A stretch of 64,000 nucleotides of DNA from Rhododendron vialii (taxonomy: Eukaryota > Streptophyta > Magnoliopsida > Ericales > Ericaceae): NCBI RefSeq assembly GCF_030253575.1, contig NC_080560.1:12004001-12068000 (forward strand), in the 5' to 3' direction. Position numbers and translations under genes: made by a program. This document shows positions 33,856 through 46,689 of this stretch, in pieces; within the stretch, counting starts at the first letter, position 1; the number at the start of each line of letters is the position of its first letter. The notes beneath the pieces were generated by a model, which had not been told where the DNA came from, searched no databases, and saw only the letters and a program-made list of their open reading frames with translations.

Positions 33856-36800
33856 ATGGCAAACTCTGCAACAAATTTCAACGGTACTACTTTCATGAGC
33901 TACCGCTCCAGAGCATACAAATCCGCATCCGAAAAGACACCCGGATCCCTCGTATTCCTCTGCGACTTCTTGAGAGAGTATGGCGCGGCGGTACCAATAG
34001 ACAACCGGGGCGACACGGTCCTCCATCTTCTGGCCATCAACGGCAACAGGGCTGCATTCGAAAGCCTACTCCGGGCAGGCCTCCTGACCGATGAAGCGCT
34101 GACAAAGAAGAACGTGCACGGCAATACCGCCCTGCACGAGGCCGCCAGGTCCGGGCAGACGGAATTCGCGGAGATCATGCTGAGGAGGAAGCAGGATCTG
34201 GTTTTCTTGCGCAATCATGACATGGACGAGACGCCTCTTTACGTTGCCGCTGCTTACGGGAAGAGGGAGGTTTTCAGGGTTTTGGAGAGTTATCGCAGCG
34301 ATTGCATGATGAGGAGACGCGATGGCCGCACCATTCTCCACGCTGCTATTGATGGAGAACGTTACCGTATGTTTCTGGTTACGTGCTTCTGATTACTGTA
34401 CGTATTGTAATTGCCACTGTTATGCATACACCATACAGCATTTGCATACTGCATATATATATATTCTCAAATAGACACATTGAGTTGGGTGGTGGTGCAT
34501 ATTCGACAATATCTTGCCGTGCACAAATGCAGTTTGAGTAACATTTCTGTTCATATGCGATAGAGATGGTGCCAGCCATCTCCCTCGCCAACATTTTCGC
34601 GTTGTCGTGCACAAATGCAGTTTGAAATTACACATCTCATGGGAACTAGGAATCGCTGCGATAACTTTCCAAAACCCGGAAAACATTTTCGCGTTGTGTG
34701 CACAAATGCATTGTCGTGCACAAATGCAGTTTGAGTAACATATCTGTTCATATGTGAGAGATGGTGCCGGCAATCTACCTTGCCAACATTTTGATAGAGA
34801 TGGTGCCAGTGTCCTAGATCTCTTTGAGAACCAGCAAAGAGATCTAGGACACCAGTTTGGTGCCGGCCAACATTCCCTCGATAGCCTAAAAGTAAATGAG
34901 TTCGGGAACTTCTATTTAAACACACATTGTTATCTTAGTGCATGCACCTTCAAGGCTTCAAGTACACATTGTTATCTTAGTGCATGCCCTTCGGCCCCTT
35001 CCCCTCGCCACCATCGATTTCCAAATATACCCTCTGCCCCAGTGCTATGATCTTTACACTCGAAATTCAAAACCTGATGTAATTGGAATACCCAATTGCG
35101 CCCCCCATGGCCAAATCAAAACCATGCCATAATCAATCCCCAGTTAATGTCCACCACCCTCGAAACAATTGAAGATTAAATTGCACTAGAGAAGGAGAAG
35201 TCAAGAGAAATGGTTGGATATATATAGTATAACGGCTAAGTGTTGAGAATTTTGATGGCCAATTTCACAAAATCCGTTTGTGTTAGCCTGGTTGTCAAAG
35301 CCTGAGAGAATTGGGTGTGCTCTCCCTAAGGTCTCATCCATACGGATTTTGCCAAGGTTTTTGATGGGCCCCACAAGTGGACGGGGTGATTCGTCATGAG
35401 ATTAGTGGATGTGTACATAAGCTGATGGGGGGTGATTGGTCATGAGATTAGTGGATGTGTGCGTAAACTGGTGGAGACACCAATGTTAGCAAAATTGGAA
35501 CGAAAGTAGAAATCTTTTGGGCGGAATATACTTTCTCATCTTGGGGATGTTGAATGAATGTCTTTGTGAGAAACTTCGGGGAGGTATTTTTTGTTAAACT
35601 ACCATGATATACAAGTACGTCTACGCATTCATTACCAACTAAAAATTGTATTCTTGGTTGCATTGCATTCATCTTGAATGGGGTGTGGCTCCATTGAGAT
35701 AAAATGTAATGCTGTCAACATTGCATTAGGTGATTTCTTTTGAGTTGTTATAGAATATTAGTGCCCATTCTGTTAACTATGTCATTAACCAATATTAGAA
35801 TTCAGTGGATAACAATCTATTCTATGTTTAAAGGGAGAACACCAGTTTGGTGTCTCTCCTAGAATGAAATTTTATAGATTTTTGGTACTTTCAAAAACGC
35901 CCCTAGACATTACGTTCTTTTACAATTTAAATGTTCCATAATAGGGCAAAAGAGTGAAACTTGATTTGGAAACTACCCATTGTAAATATCCACTATCCAT
36001 GTTAAACCCATTTTTGTACCTTAAGTAGAAATTTCTATGCATAATATAACTATGGTTTGAATTTTGTACCGCTCGCATCGTGTGTTTACAACTTCTTGAT
36101 TGCTAAATATTCCCTTCTAGCTGTTAACCCAACAGACTAAGTTAATGCACTACTGCTATTTTCTACTGTTCATAATGTATGTGTGCTTTGAGTTTTATGG
36201 TGCTTGCGTTGCATGTTTATAACTTCTTGATTACCTAATATTCCCTTCTGGTTGTTAACCCAACAGACTAGTTGATGTTTTATGTTTTGTGAACCAGGTT
36301 TGGCTGTCAACATAGTGGAGTCATATCCTGATCTTGCTTGCAAACAAGATGAAAAGGGTATGACCCCTTTGAATTTCTTGATCACAAAAGCATCTTCTTT
36401 CAGAAGCAGGTCATCATATGTGTTTTACGATCTAAGCAGGACAGCCTTCATCCCCTGGCAGATAGTTGAAGCTATAATATACTCCTGTAAGTTATTCCTG
36501 CGGTTGTGTCAAACATGAAGTTTGCTGCCTATTTTCGCTACTATGCTTTTACTAAGTTATTCCGATTCTGTCCTTAGAATACAAGTTAAGTTTAAATAAG
36601 CTTTCATCATAATATTCAAATTTTAGGTGAAATATGTGAGGCCTCCACTTCTGGTTTTTCTATTAATGAATTGCCAACCTTGGTATTAAGCAGTTATTCC
36701 ACCAATGTATGTCGAGGCGACTTCAGAGTCACAAGCAGCCAACAATGAAGAGGCTCCAAGAGATAATAGAGTTGGTATCTCCAAATTAGAAAGGTCTTTC

Positions 36801-39800
36801 TTCGCCAAAAAAATCCTCGGTGTGTTAACTTCTGTTTTTTATTTTCTTCTTGTCTTTTTTTTGTTTTGCTGTTGGAAAAGATTCACATTGTTGATTGATG
36901 TTCCAGCGACAAGTAATAAGGGAAGGCAACAATCAGGGACTTTGTGGAGCTAACCTCCTATGATGCACGGACACGGATACCGACACCGACACGGAGACAT
37001 GGGAATTCTAAAAAAATGAGGACACGGACACAGCGGGGGACACGCCACGTGTATATTTATTTATATAAATAAATAAATAATTATAGTTTGACACCCAAAA
37101 TTTTTTTTAAAATTACAATTTGGCCCCAAAATTTTTTTAAAAATTACAGTTTGACCCCTAAAATTTATAAAAATTACAGTTTGGTCCCTCAAAATTACAG
37201 TTTGACCCCTTCCGTGTCCCCCTAAAAAATTTATATTAAATTATGAGACATGCCACGTGGCGTGTCCCATACGTGTCCCCGAGGTGTCCCCGCTGTGTCC
37301 ACGTGTCCGACACTGCGATACTTTGACCTATAGAGGTGTCGGTGCTTCATAGCTAGCCTCCACTATAGTAATTGATGTCCTCCACGCTCCAGCCCATTTC
37401 CCATCAGCCTTCCAAACAAAAATTGAAAATGGGTCGATTAATGTAGGGCGATGATTTTTGTACTTCACTTTTCTCCAAATGCTCTTCTGTCTTTATAGGT
37501 GACGTTAAACTGTTGCACAAATGCCCTAACTCCGTAGAACGTCATTTTTGTATCTTTGCGTAATAAAGGCAGGAAAAAAAGGAAAAGAAAGAAAGATATA
37601 TTTGAAGAAAGGTGGAGTGTGATAAATAATTCAGTTGATGTATCATTAAAAAACAAAACCATATTCAACTACCTCATATATAACCTTATTAAAATAGCAC
37701 TATTTGTATGTGTTGTATAGCTCGATACACATTGTTCGACCCATTTCCTAGCAGAGGTTTAACATGGTATCAGAGGTTTTCCCCCCTTTGCATTCTGTCT
37801 CGCTCTATATGTTGATGTTTGCATCTCCACATGCAAGACGAGGTTGCACGTTGGGAGGTGTTGGATAACTTGAGATACATTATTGGGTCCATTTCCCAAC
37901 AGCTTAAGCTTTTGGGACAATTGGTGATTAAACATTATCATAATTTTAGTGTTGATTTGTTGCTTCTATAATTTTTTTTTTTTGCGAACCTGTACGAGAA
38001 TAAATATCATGAATATTGACATCAACAACTAGACTCATCTATATAAGAAAGTCCAACAATGAAGATTCACCACGATACAGAGTACTCGCCCAAGAAATTA
38101 CAAATACAATTCAAAAAAGAGCTCCTATAACGTGGGTGAGGCAAGAATTGACACCTTAACATCCTAGATTTCTAGTAGTTGGGAGTGTGCAGGGGTGACC
38201 AACTAGCAGACTATGTAGTTGATTTGCTTCTTTGTCTACAATATTTATTTTTTCCTATGTTGTGTTAGGTTGTTGGTTGTTCAAAAACATTGACGATGCA
38301 AAACAAAAACATGCACTCACCTTACTGCTGGCAAATAGATTGATTGAAAAAGAAGATTGGAGTCGTTACATTAACTTTCCAAGCACAGATTCTGGAGCCA
38401 GTTCAATTAGAACATTATCATCACCGAGAGCGCCTGACCCACTAATTCAAGCAACAAAGCTTGGCATTCTTGAGTTGGTAATGGCAATACTCAAAAAGTA
38501 CCCCGAGGCTGCAGATTCCTTTGATGATAATGGAAGGAATATATTACATATATCGGTGGAGCTAAAGCATAGATTTCTTTATGACTACTTGATGTGTTCC
38601 GTTGCATATAAGGATAGGATGTTGGCAGATATTGATTTCCAAGGGAACACAGTCATGCATATGGCAACATGTTCAGAAAAAAGACCACCTCGATCACCGG
38701 GAGTCACGGATGAATTGATAGCAAATGTTCATGGCGGTCAAGGAAACACCAATTTTCATGTGGGGGGAAAGCGGGGAAGTGTTGGAGTAGTCAACCAGAT
38801 GAGTTGGGATGTCCTTTGGTTTAAGGTACCAAATCTGTCACTACTCTTGGTTTTACAATCACGAGCTTCCTATAAATTTGTTATTGCTCTTGGTTTTCGA
38901 ATAACAAGCTTTGTATGCCTTCTTGAAGCCATCTTTGAAACTTATGATGGTTTTGTGTTACGTACCTTGACTATGTTCAGGCATGTGATTTTTTTAAAAT
39001 TGTTTTGTTCTTTTGTAAAATTAGTTTAGAAATTTTTTGGTTGCCATAATTAGTTGATAAATGATAACTACGTCATTGGACATTGATTCTCTCCTGGTTT
39101 TGCATGCCATGGGTGACCCCTGCTATAGTCATGACCCCTGCAACATCATTTTACATCAATTTTTGGACTTCATAGAGCTCTTAATACTTAGTGGTTTTGT
39201 ATAGTGTCTTTTTTGTCTATGGCCTTTTATTTCGTACACGGTTGGCATTCCCTTTACGTCTTTTTTATAAAATTATATTTTACTACTTTTCAAAGAAAAT
39301 AAGTCCTTTTCATAAAACATTAGTTATTGAAGGACACGACTTTTAGGAAAGCTTTGTAGTGTTCAATAAAAGTAGGGTTTGTACTGCACCTATTAAGCAT
39401 ATCCAGAAGGCCAGGGATAGCTCCACTGGGTATGTCTTGAACGTAATCGACTGCCATCTGTAAGAGGTGGTTCGATCCGATACTGTACTGTTCTTGGATT
39501 AGTTTTGATGACGGATGTCTGATTGCTGTGTTGTTCTGAGGAAAATTTTCACCTCTACACCTCGCGTCATTCCAAATACTTAGTCTCTCACATATAAATC
39601 AACCTTTGTTTCTTTAGGCAAATGATTCATATTGCAAAGATCATGGAGGCAGATCAGATATCTGTGTGTTTGATTGGTAGGTTGAATTGTCATAACTTGC
39701 ACGGAGGGTGTAGTTTAGGGACACTCGGTTATTTTGCCTCTCATTGTATCACATGCTAATTTCTTTCGCTTCCATTAGTTTTTGCCATTAGTTTTGTTAA

Positions 39801-40543
39801 CATATTTTCCTATTCATATAGTCGATTTGCCTTTGGTTTATTGAGAGTTCCATGTTTGTGAATTCTCAATCCAATAATTGTTCACAGTAAACTCACCTGA
39901 TTGATGACTTTTTCCTATCCCACAGCGTGTAAAACATGATTCTTATCCGCACTTATGGCACCTTCGTAACATTGATGGAAAGTCAGCAGAGGAGCTATTC
40001 GAAGAAAATCACTCAGCTCTACGAGAACAAGCCGAGAATGCAGCTAAGCACGTGAGCAACAACTTGATAGTTGTGGCCATTCTCATCGGCACAATCAATT
40101 TCGCAGCCCTTTTTACCCTGCCCGGAGGCTTCGATCAAAACACGGGCATACCCATGCTTCTCAAAAGCAACAGGCAAGAAGTGCAGTTCTTTATGGCGTA
40201 CATCGGGTTAGCTCTTTTCTTCGCTTTCCTCTCCCTAGCAACTCTGATGTTAATCCAGCTATCGCGGTTTGACACCAACGATTTCCACGTAGCGATACCG
40301 GTCAAAACCGTTCTTTCTTGCATCACGATTATCCTCTCCACGGGCTTCTCCGCCACCGCATTTGGGCAAGGCTATATTCTTGAGGGTAAGTTAGGACCCT
40401 TCTTGGCCATTTTTTTGATATTCTTCATGTTCCTCGTTACTATCGTGTTGGCCCTCATAATGATGGACACAAAGGTGTTGATATTCGATTACATGTACTA
40501 TGCGATTCGTGATTGGCTTGTTTATAAAAGCCCGGACATGTAA
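33856..40543 (+). CDS. Ankyrin-repeat / PGG-domain membrane protein (ITN1/ACD6-like class), 5 exons, 666 aa
   Basis: Proteins of this class are plasma-membrane ankyrin proteins linked to salt, defence and salicylate responses in characterised relatives. Exons 33856-34366, 36298-36486, 36694-36819, 38269-38825 and 39926-40543 total 2,001 nt with all phases matching. Exon 3 has an alternative acceptor 3 nt upstream. N-terminal ankyrin repeats lie at residues about 51-72 ([13 protein letters not shown]), 89-110 ([13 protein letters not shown]), 125-145 and 157-170. Further repeats lie around 300-400 ([25 protein letters not shown]). The PGG domain in exon 5 starts [17 protein letters not shown] and runs through TLPGGF, followed by three more hydrophobic segments, giving four membrane spans near the C-terminus. 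Before [11 protein letters not shown] is an odd Gly/Asn-rich stretch ([15 protein letters not shown]) that looks like an insertion. Introns 1 and 3 are repeat-rich. Confidence 0.88.
34490..34900. repeat. Tandem and inverted repeats in intron 1 of the ankyrin gene
   Basis: The words GTGCACAAATGCAGTTTGA and CTGTTCATATG recur three times or so with AGAGATGGTGCC blocks. A 17-bp perfect hairpin (GTGTCCTAGATCTCTTT and its complement, 10-nt loop) lies at 34809-34852. Confidence 0.75.
36050..36297. repeat. Tandem duplication of the 3' end of ankyrin intron 1
   Basis: ACTTCTTGATT, AATATTCCCTTCT and GTTAACCCAACAGACTA occur twice, about 130 bp apart, the second copy 25-30 bp before the exon 2 acceptor. 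Confidence 0.7.
36963..37356. mobile_element. AAGCACGGACACGG-type TIR element in ankyrin intron 3
   Basis: CTATGATGCACGGACACGGA at the left pairs with the inverted GTGTCGGTGCTTCATAG at the right, with an AGCTAACCTCC/AGCTAGCCTCC context on both sides. The interior repeats ACAGTTTGACCCC three or four times and GCCACGTGG/CCACGTGTAT. Confidence 0.65.
37968..38200 (-). mobile_element. Short poly-T-headed retroposon fragment in ankyrin intron 3
   Basis: A run of ten or more T at 37972-37982 is followed by GCGAACCTGTACGAG and LINE-3'-end-like low-complexity sequence. No coding domain or target duplication was found. Confidence 0.35.
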
Positions 40544-41200
40544 GAAACTTGTTTGTGGATTTATATTTTTATGTGTGTATATGGAGGTTGACATTGACAT
40601 ACATAAAAGGAAAACGAAAAATTTGAATAGAGACAAAAAAAAAAAAAACAATCGACTTAATTATTAAGGCAAACAAATACAGAGAATACAATTCACTCTC
40701 ATAAATCACATTCACACTCTCATATGGGTGGGGGGGTGTTCCCCGTTGGGGCTCCCGAGCTTTCACAACATTCTGCCTTTCTCTTCTCTCACAATACCCA
40801 CACGATGAATACACACACAAACATCCATTTATAACACTTGCACTATAATCTCATCATCACAACACCACACTTGCATCCCTTGACTCTCTCATCAATCCAC
40901 CGAATTACACCACTGGCTTTGCTTCTCTCTCTACTTTCCATCTCCCACTTTGTCTCTTCAACTTATAACTCAAATATGGCCCACTCATTATAACTCACCC
41001 TATGTGGTTTAGGATTTTCACCCTCTGTGGTTTAGGTCATGTGCGGATATACACACCTCCGATGGTTCAAAAGTGTTCACATAACTCCCTTGTGGTTTGT
41101 GAAATATGCGGATAGACTCCCTGCCGTCATGTTTTCCATTCATATTAATGAAGGTGTATCTCACACGCCTCTAGAATATAATCTGAGCCATTTATAATGT
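40544..41200. other. 3' flank of the ankyrin gene, duplicated elsewhere
   Basis: From about 40810 the sequence (ACACACAAACATCCATTTATAA and onward) recurs in diverged form at 49820-51000, forming part of the mosaic duplicate of this locus. Confidence 0.7.
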
Positions 41201-41211
41201 ACTCCCTCCGT

Positions 41212-41472
41212 CCTTTTATTACAGTCCAGTATTTCATTTTGGGCTGTCCCTTAATAAGTGTCTATTTTGTAAAGTTAGTGGGTAAAAATTGGTGAATTGT
41301 CTATTTTATCCCTAAAAGTAGATTCCATTTTGAAAAGTTAGTGAATAAAAGAGTAATAATGATGGGTAAGTAGGGAAAGTGGAGGAAAAAGTTGAAGTGA
41401 AAGGTTTAATAATGATGTCTTTTTAATAAGTTGGAGTTACGAAGCAGGACATTTAAAAAGGGTCGGAGGGAG
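41212..41472. mobile_element. Stowaway-like MITE
   Basis: CTCCCTCCGTCCTTTTATTA and the inverted AAAAAGGGTCGGAGGGAG are flanked by TA at 41210-41211 and 41473-41474. The corresponding position of the duplicate near 50945 lacks it, so it inserted after the duplication. Confidence 0.8.
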
Positions 41473-41479
41473 TATTAAA

Positions 41480-42880
41480 TAAAGAATAGAATATCTCTGT
41501 AAAAAATCATCTCGATCAGACAAGATCGAGATCAATAATCCAGTGATCTAATTCTTGGTAAATTCAAATTTGAAAAATTAATTTCATAGTAAATTCGATT
41601 TGATCATGAGGTTTTTATTTTTTGATCGACTTGAATTTTGGTTTGGATGTAGTATTCGTCAAACTCTATAATATAAACGGTTCAAATCCAATTTTTTTGT
41701 ACAAGGAATGGATTGGTTAGATTTGAGGAAGAAGAAGAATCAATGGAGAGGATGAGGGTATATCGGTCTTTTAATGCTATTTTTGTTAATATGGATGGAA
41801 TCAAGAGACTCCTTAGAGTTTGTCTTCTCTATATTTATGGAAAGTCTTGCTAGTTCATGCCACAAGAGAAATGATGCTGAAAATTAAAAAGTGACAAATT
41901 GTGAAAAATAATAAAAGCAAAAACACCAAGGATCCGATATTTATTATGTTACGAATCCCGTTCAACTGGAGGCTTAAAGCATTATTTTATTTTATTTTTT
42001 CAATTCAAGGGCGTCGGTAGTGCATCAGGATAGCCCAAGCATAACTCCCAGGGCGGGGACGGAACAAGGATTTCGCAAACGCGGAGGCTGAATTATGAAC
42101 AACAAGATTTTAAAATTTCAAGGTTCGAAAATTTAATAGTTTGTTTGGTTGAAATTTTCAGGGAGATTTTTCAGATAGGAAGTGGAGAGAGATAAAAAGA
42201 GGAATAAGATTAAAAATTGAAGAAAAAACTTATGGAAAATCGTGTTGCAGATAGAGAAATTTGGTTTTGGAAACTAAAATGAGCACATTTTTAGAGAATT
42301 TGTCTAAAATACAATATCTAGGTTCTCTTGACAAAAAAAAAAACTAATACTAAGAGTAACATTAATTTTTTTTAAAAAAAAACTGAAACAATGCGGGAAC
42401 CATAGCCCCATACACCCCAAGCTAGCTCCGTCTCTGGACCTGGGGGTTGGAATAGAATTGCAGGTGAGGGGATATGCTTGAGGCAAGTGGATGGGAGCCA
42501 CGTACACTCCTGACTCCAATAATCAAGAGTGTATAAGTAGTCACTAGTCAATAATGTAGTGTACGTAGATCGATCTCACAGCCGCCGTACATGTTCATTG
42601 CGAATATTCCATTAGAAAATTTTCTTTACCGAGGTTATGTAAATAAATGTTTACAATACTCAATCGTGATCATCCGAAAATATTTTGGATGATCAAAATT
42701 TTAATAAAATTTTTTTGACAAAGAATTAATTGTGACCGGTCATAATTGAAAATAGATCTCAATTATTAATTATTCAAATAGACAGTTGTATTAATTAGTA
42801 TCACTAAATAGACTGTTTACAGCACCTCTGTAAATAAGACAGTATTATATTTCATATGGATATGGACTCAAAAAGAGTAC
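41480..42880. other. Gene-poor AT-rich stretch upstream of the secreted-peptide gene
   Basis: 41480-41780 is shared with the duplicate near 50950-51240. Around 42050-42445 are weak hAT-like ends (CAGGGCGGGGACGGA; CTCCGTCTCTGGACCTG). No gene is supported. Confidence 0.4.
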
Positions 42881-42893
42881 TCCTCTGAGTAGG

Positions 42894-42934
42894 CACGTGC
42901 ACGTCCACTGAAATCACTCCAGCCCCTATAAATA
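42894..42934 (+). promoter_or_regulatory. G-box and TATA box of the secreted-peptide gene
   Basis: CACGTG at 42894-42899 and TATAAATA at 42927-42934 sit about 75-115 bp upstream of the ATG at 43008, a normal plant core-promoter layout. Confidence 0.6.
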
Positions 42935-43007
42935 GACATCGAAATTCTAGTGCAATTTCATTCCATCACGTCTAATCTTGATCAAATATTTAAGTTATAG
43001 GACAAAA

Positions 43008-43588
43008 ATGGGTTCCAAAACAAATGTTTTCCTCGGCCTTTTTCTGGTCATTTTCCTTGTGATCATGTCCTCGGAGGTGACAGCCAACAGGGATTTGGTT
43101 GAGATTTCCACTACTGAGAAAGCTAATAGTAAGTTTATTCACTATTTGAAACAGTTACATATAGATCTAGCTTGCATTAAGGCAAGGATATTGCTTAATT
43201 TAGTACTATTTCACTATTTGTCTCCGTTTTCGATTGTTTTTCTTGGCGGATCCAGGGCCGGACCAAGAGAAAATGGCATGAAATTATTTGACATTGGTTC
43301 TCTTTTCCATTTACGAAACTGATATTAATCGATCACTTCCGGTGTTTATTTATTTATTTTGTGATAAAAGTGATCTTAATATATGCTTTATTTCACTATA
43401 TATATTGCTTTAATTACTCACGCTAGATCCAACTTATTATTTATTAACATGAGTGCATGCATGTCATTTGTGCAGCTGACCAAAGAGGAGGTAACTGTCG
43501 TTACAATTGCTGCCCGGGTTATGGTTTTGGTGGGGGGTGCACCAGGTGTTGCTCTCTTCTGGGTGAGCCCGAGGAAATAGAAAACTGA
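43008..43588 (+). CDS. Secreted Gly/Cys-rich peptide (GRP family), 2 exons, 77 aa
   Basis: Exons 43008-43128 and 43476-43588 join in phase across a GT-AG intron. Residues 1-26 form a strong signal peptide (FLGLFLVIFLVIMSSEVTA). The mature part begins NRDLVEIS, and its tail is CRYNCCPGYGFGGGCTRCCS followed by an acidic end. Signal peptide plus a short CxxxCC...CxxCC tail matches the glycine-rich secreted protein family that includes AtGRP3-like peptides, which act in the cell wall or with receptor kinases. The Gly-rich repeat is very short here, so the protein is unusually small. A polyadenylation-like AATAAAA lies near 43669. Retained intron reading would stop early. Confidence 0.75.
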
Positions 43589-43925
43589 TGGACTGAAGCC
43601 ATCCATGCCTCACAACTGGATCAGAAATTAAAGCCAATCTACGTAGTACTATGCAATGTAGAAAAGTATGAATAAAAAAAGCATGAGTTGAGGAGGTGAT
43701 CCGGTCATGCCCTTTTTAATTATAGTAGTTAGTTCTCCTATGGGAGAACTATGTATGGTGTAATATCTCTCGTGTATCTGTTTTTCAAGTTTTGATGGCC
43801 GGTTTAAATAATAAGTGATTGTGTCTTAAACCACTTTAAACATTATGCTCATTAAACTGACAGAGGAAGGAAGGAAGAAGTACACTACTAAATCAATATT
43901 GAGAGAGCTTCATGATCAAAGAGTA

Positions 43926-43930
<5 letters not shown>

Positions 43931-44004
<74 letters not shown>
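43931..44004. repeat. (TA)n microsatellite
   Basis: About 37 AT units, 340 bp downstream of the secreted-peptide gene. Confidence 0.9.
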
Positions 44005-44006
<2 letters not shown>

Positions 44007-44747
44007 CTCTGCAAAAGAAAATTGATTGTGAAAATTTGATAACTGGTACATCGAGAGGATATGGACAAAGTTAATTATGAAACTGGACAAAGAGAGAATA
44101 TGGACAAAGTTAATTATCAAACAAGCAAAGACATTTCAATGCGAGGTTGGCATTCCTACACCAATTGTGTGCCCAATCAAACCCAAAGATAAGAAAAAGA
44201 CATCCACCAAAAAGTTGATTAATTAAAACTAAGGAGAACAAAAGGAAGGTAGTTAACTTTTCAACAGAGGAATCCAACTCAAACACCTCCTAAAATCCTC
44301 CATTGAATAATCGCTGATGTTGAACCAAAGTTATCAATATCGTATAGGCAAGCGTACTGTGATAACCCGAATTTTTATCCTAAGAGTTTGAAAAGTATTT
44401 TTCAAGTTTCCTTCATGAAATCCCATCGCCACGGTTATTATTAGAATGATTTTCAACTCGATGGTGGGCTTTTGGATATTTTCCGAAGACGAAGACCGGA
44501 CAACACGTCGACCAATCTTGACTGGTTTCATTGTCGGTGAGTTATCGTCCAACTGATTGCTACCATATATAGATAAGATGCTCTTGAGGAAATATGATTA
44601 TAAAGAAGAAGGTATTTTTTTATAGAACAGGGGAATAGAAAAACATATTTCGGAAATAGGAGATAGCTAAACTTTAAAAAGAAGAAGAAGGAAAACAGCA
44701 ACCATGGCCGCCACTGCCATGGCCCATGCATGCACGGCCCTCTCCTC

Positions 44748-45424
44748 CAGGGGCGGACTGATATTGAGGAAGGGGGGTTTACTGACCCTACTTAGTGCAA
44801 AATTTTTGTAGAAAGTAGTAATATAGTTTTGGGGGTATTTCTATAAATTTGCCCCATAGAATATTATTTCCTCCAAACATTTTGCCCCTATACTGCAACC
44901 AAACTATAATGTTGCCCTTTCCACTTTCCAGTTACTTTTTTCTCCTCTCTCTCTGAAAAAAAAATTCAAGAATGGAGGATAACTCACCATGTGAAGGAAA
45001 AAACTAGAAACCCTCGAATATCGATCACCATCGTCGAGGAGCTCAGCTGGAATTGGACCGGGAACAGACCCGTTTTACAGGCGAGGAGTTTAGATCCCAT
45101 TTTTCATTTTTTACAGAGTGGATTTCAGCCACAAATACTCTATTTCTCTAAATACTTTTTTCTCTCTACATGGATAATGAATATGGGAATGGAAATTAGA
45201 GTTTCTGCCTGTTTTTTAGAACTCATTGTTTCTGGAACATGGACGAGGGCCATGAGGCCCAAGGGAAAGGAAATCAACATTTTATAAATAGATATCTCAT
45301 TTTGGTTATTGTTTTATTATTTTTGTTATTTTCAAAGTCATTTTGTACGTACAAGTGCAAAATTATATGTTGTAGATACTTGACGGCTTGATCCCAGTGT
45401 AATAAAATCCTCGGTCCGCCACTG
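44748..45424. mobile_element. Non-autonomous hAT element with 8-bp target duplication
   Basis: Ends CAGGGGCGGAC and GTCCGCCACTG are inverted. CTCTCCTC is duplicated at 44740-44747 and 45425-45432. An 8-bp duplication and CAG...CTG ends define hAT elements. The 677-bp interior has no transposase. Confidence 0.8.
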
Positions 45425-45436
45425 CTCTCCTCCCGT

Positions 45437-45440
<4 letters not shown>

Positions 45441-45502
<62 letters not shown>
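45441..45502. repeat. (CT)n microsatellite
   Basis: About 31 units, adjoining the hAT target site, so the element may have landed in a pyrimidine tract. Confidence 0.9.
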
Positions 45503-45504
<2 letters not shown>

Positions 45505-45505
<1 letters not shown>

Positions 45506-46680
45506 CCGGTGTTGGTCAATATAATTGTTCGTGCGGTAGTTTATGATTCACACGTCAAAGGTGAGTTGCGAATATACCTTGGTTACATAGCTTATTTTTA
45601 GGCCCTGTTCCGGAACTTATTTTAAATACTTATTTTTTAAGAAAGCAATTTCAAGCTCAAAAATAATGTGTCTGCGCAAATAATTTTTCTAACAATATAA
45701 ATCTTGTTTGATAGATCTTATCGAGATTTTTTATACGATGCAAAAAAAATAAAATAATAACTTTTTATTTACATTATTTTTTTTAAGTTTAAAAATGTGA
45801 AATAAGTGGGCTTTAATGTCTTGCGACTATGAAACGTTAAATTTGTGAAAATAGACGGCTTGTACGGAAGCATCTAGTGCATAATGAGCATAATTGGAAA
45901 GATGGAATTTCAATGATAAGCATGGGATATGTATTTTAAAGGAAAAAGAATGAAATGTATTACACATATTGAAAAAAAAATCAAGGCGTTGAGATTTGGC
46001 GCCCAAAGTGTTAAAGGATATAGTTGGGTATATAAGGACTTGATATCATTTCCTGCCTATGGGGTCACTCCCTAGATTAGTTGACAGTGTTCCGCTCATG
46101 ATAGATGCATTATTCGATATGCGTATTTTCACAAATGTGGTTTAGCAGTTTTGAGCCTGAAAATTGACTTTTTCTTTTAATAATGTGGTTTAGCAGTTTC
46201 GAGCCTGAAATCTGACTTTTTCTCTCTTAAAATTGTTATCATTTTCTTATGAGAATATCAAATTATTGTCTGGCTATTTTCCATGTTAATTATGTAACCT
46301 TGGTATATCGTGACGCTCACTGAAATGATTTTATGTTTATGAAACCATTTCAGGATACAGGGGTAAAGTCGGCTATGTGGTTATCGTGTAGTTAATATTT
46401 GGTGATTGTTGTGCTGCTATGGAAAAAAAAAATATTCGTGATTGTAATAATTCAAAGCTGTTGTTATTTGGTGGTGCCGTAGTTGTGGGACATAATATTG
46501 TAATTTAATGCCGGTAGGCAGGTATGCATTTCAATTGCATGTTGGACAGTTCTGTATGTATTTTTGTGCTCCTAGTTATCTATTCATAAAACTGGTAATT
46601 TATAAAAGGATTTTACAAACATAGTAAATGCCTGAGGTGATCCTCGAATCACTGGCCGGTCACAAATTTTTAACTTATGA
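45505..46680. other. No recognisable gene
   Basis: AT-rich. The only clear structure is a 48-bp tandem pair near 46137-46230 (GTGGTTTAGCAGTTTTGAGC and GTGGTTTAGCAGTTTCGAGC). Confidence 0.5.
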
Positions 46681-46689
46681 TTTTGGGTC

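Noticed and set aside
34754..35132. Frames within ankyrin intron 1
   Set aside because: They lie between exons whose phases match each other, contain short repeats and have no domain.
38826..39029. Continuation of ankyrin exon 4 to a stop
   Set aside because: A GTACCA donor after FK and the phase-matching exon 5 starting with [11 protein letters not shown] give the conserved PGG domain. The read-through is intronic.
39405..39490. tRNA-like A-box and B-box words in ankyrin intron 4
   Set aside because: No cloverleaf can be drawn. It is at best a decayed SINE head, and I could not fix ends or a target duplication.
43845..44120. Tyr-Ile repeat frames on both strands
   Set aside because: They are translations of the (TA)n microsatellite.
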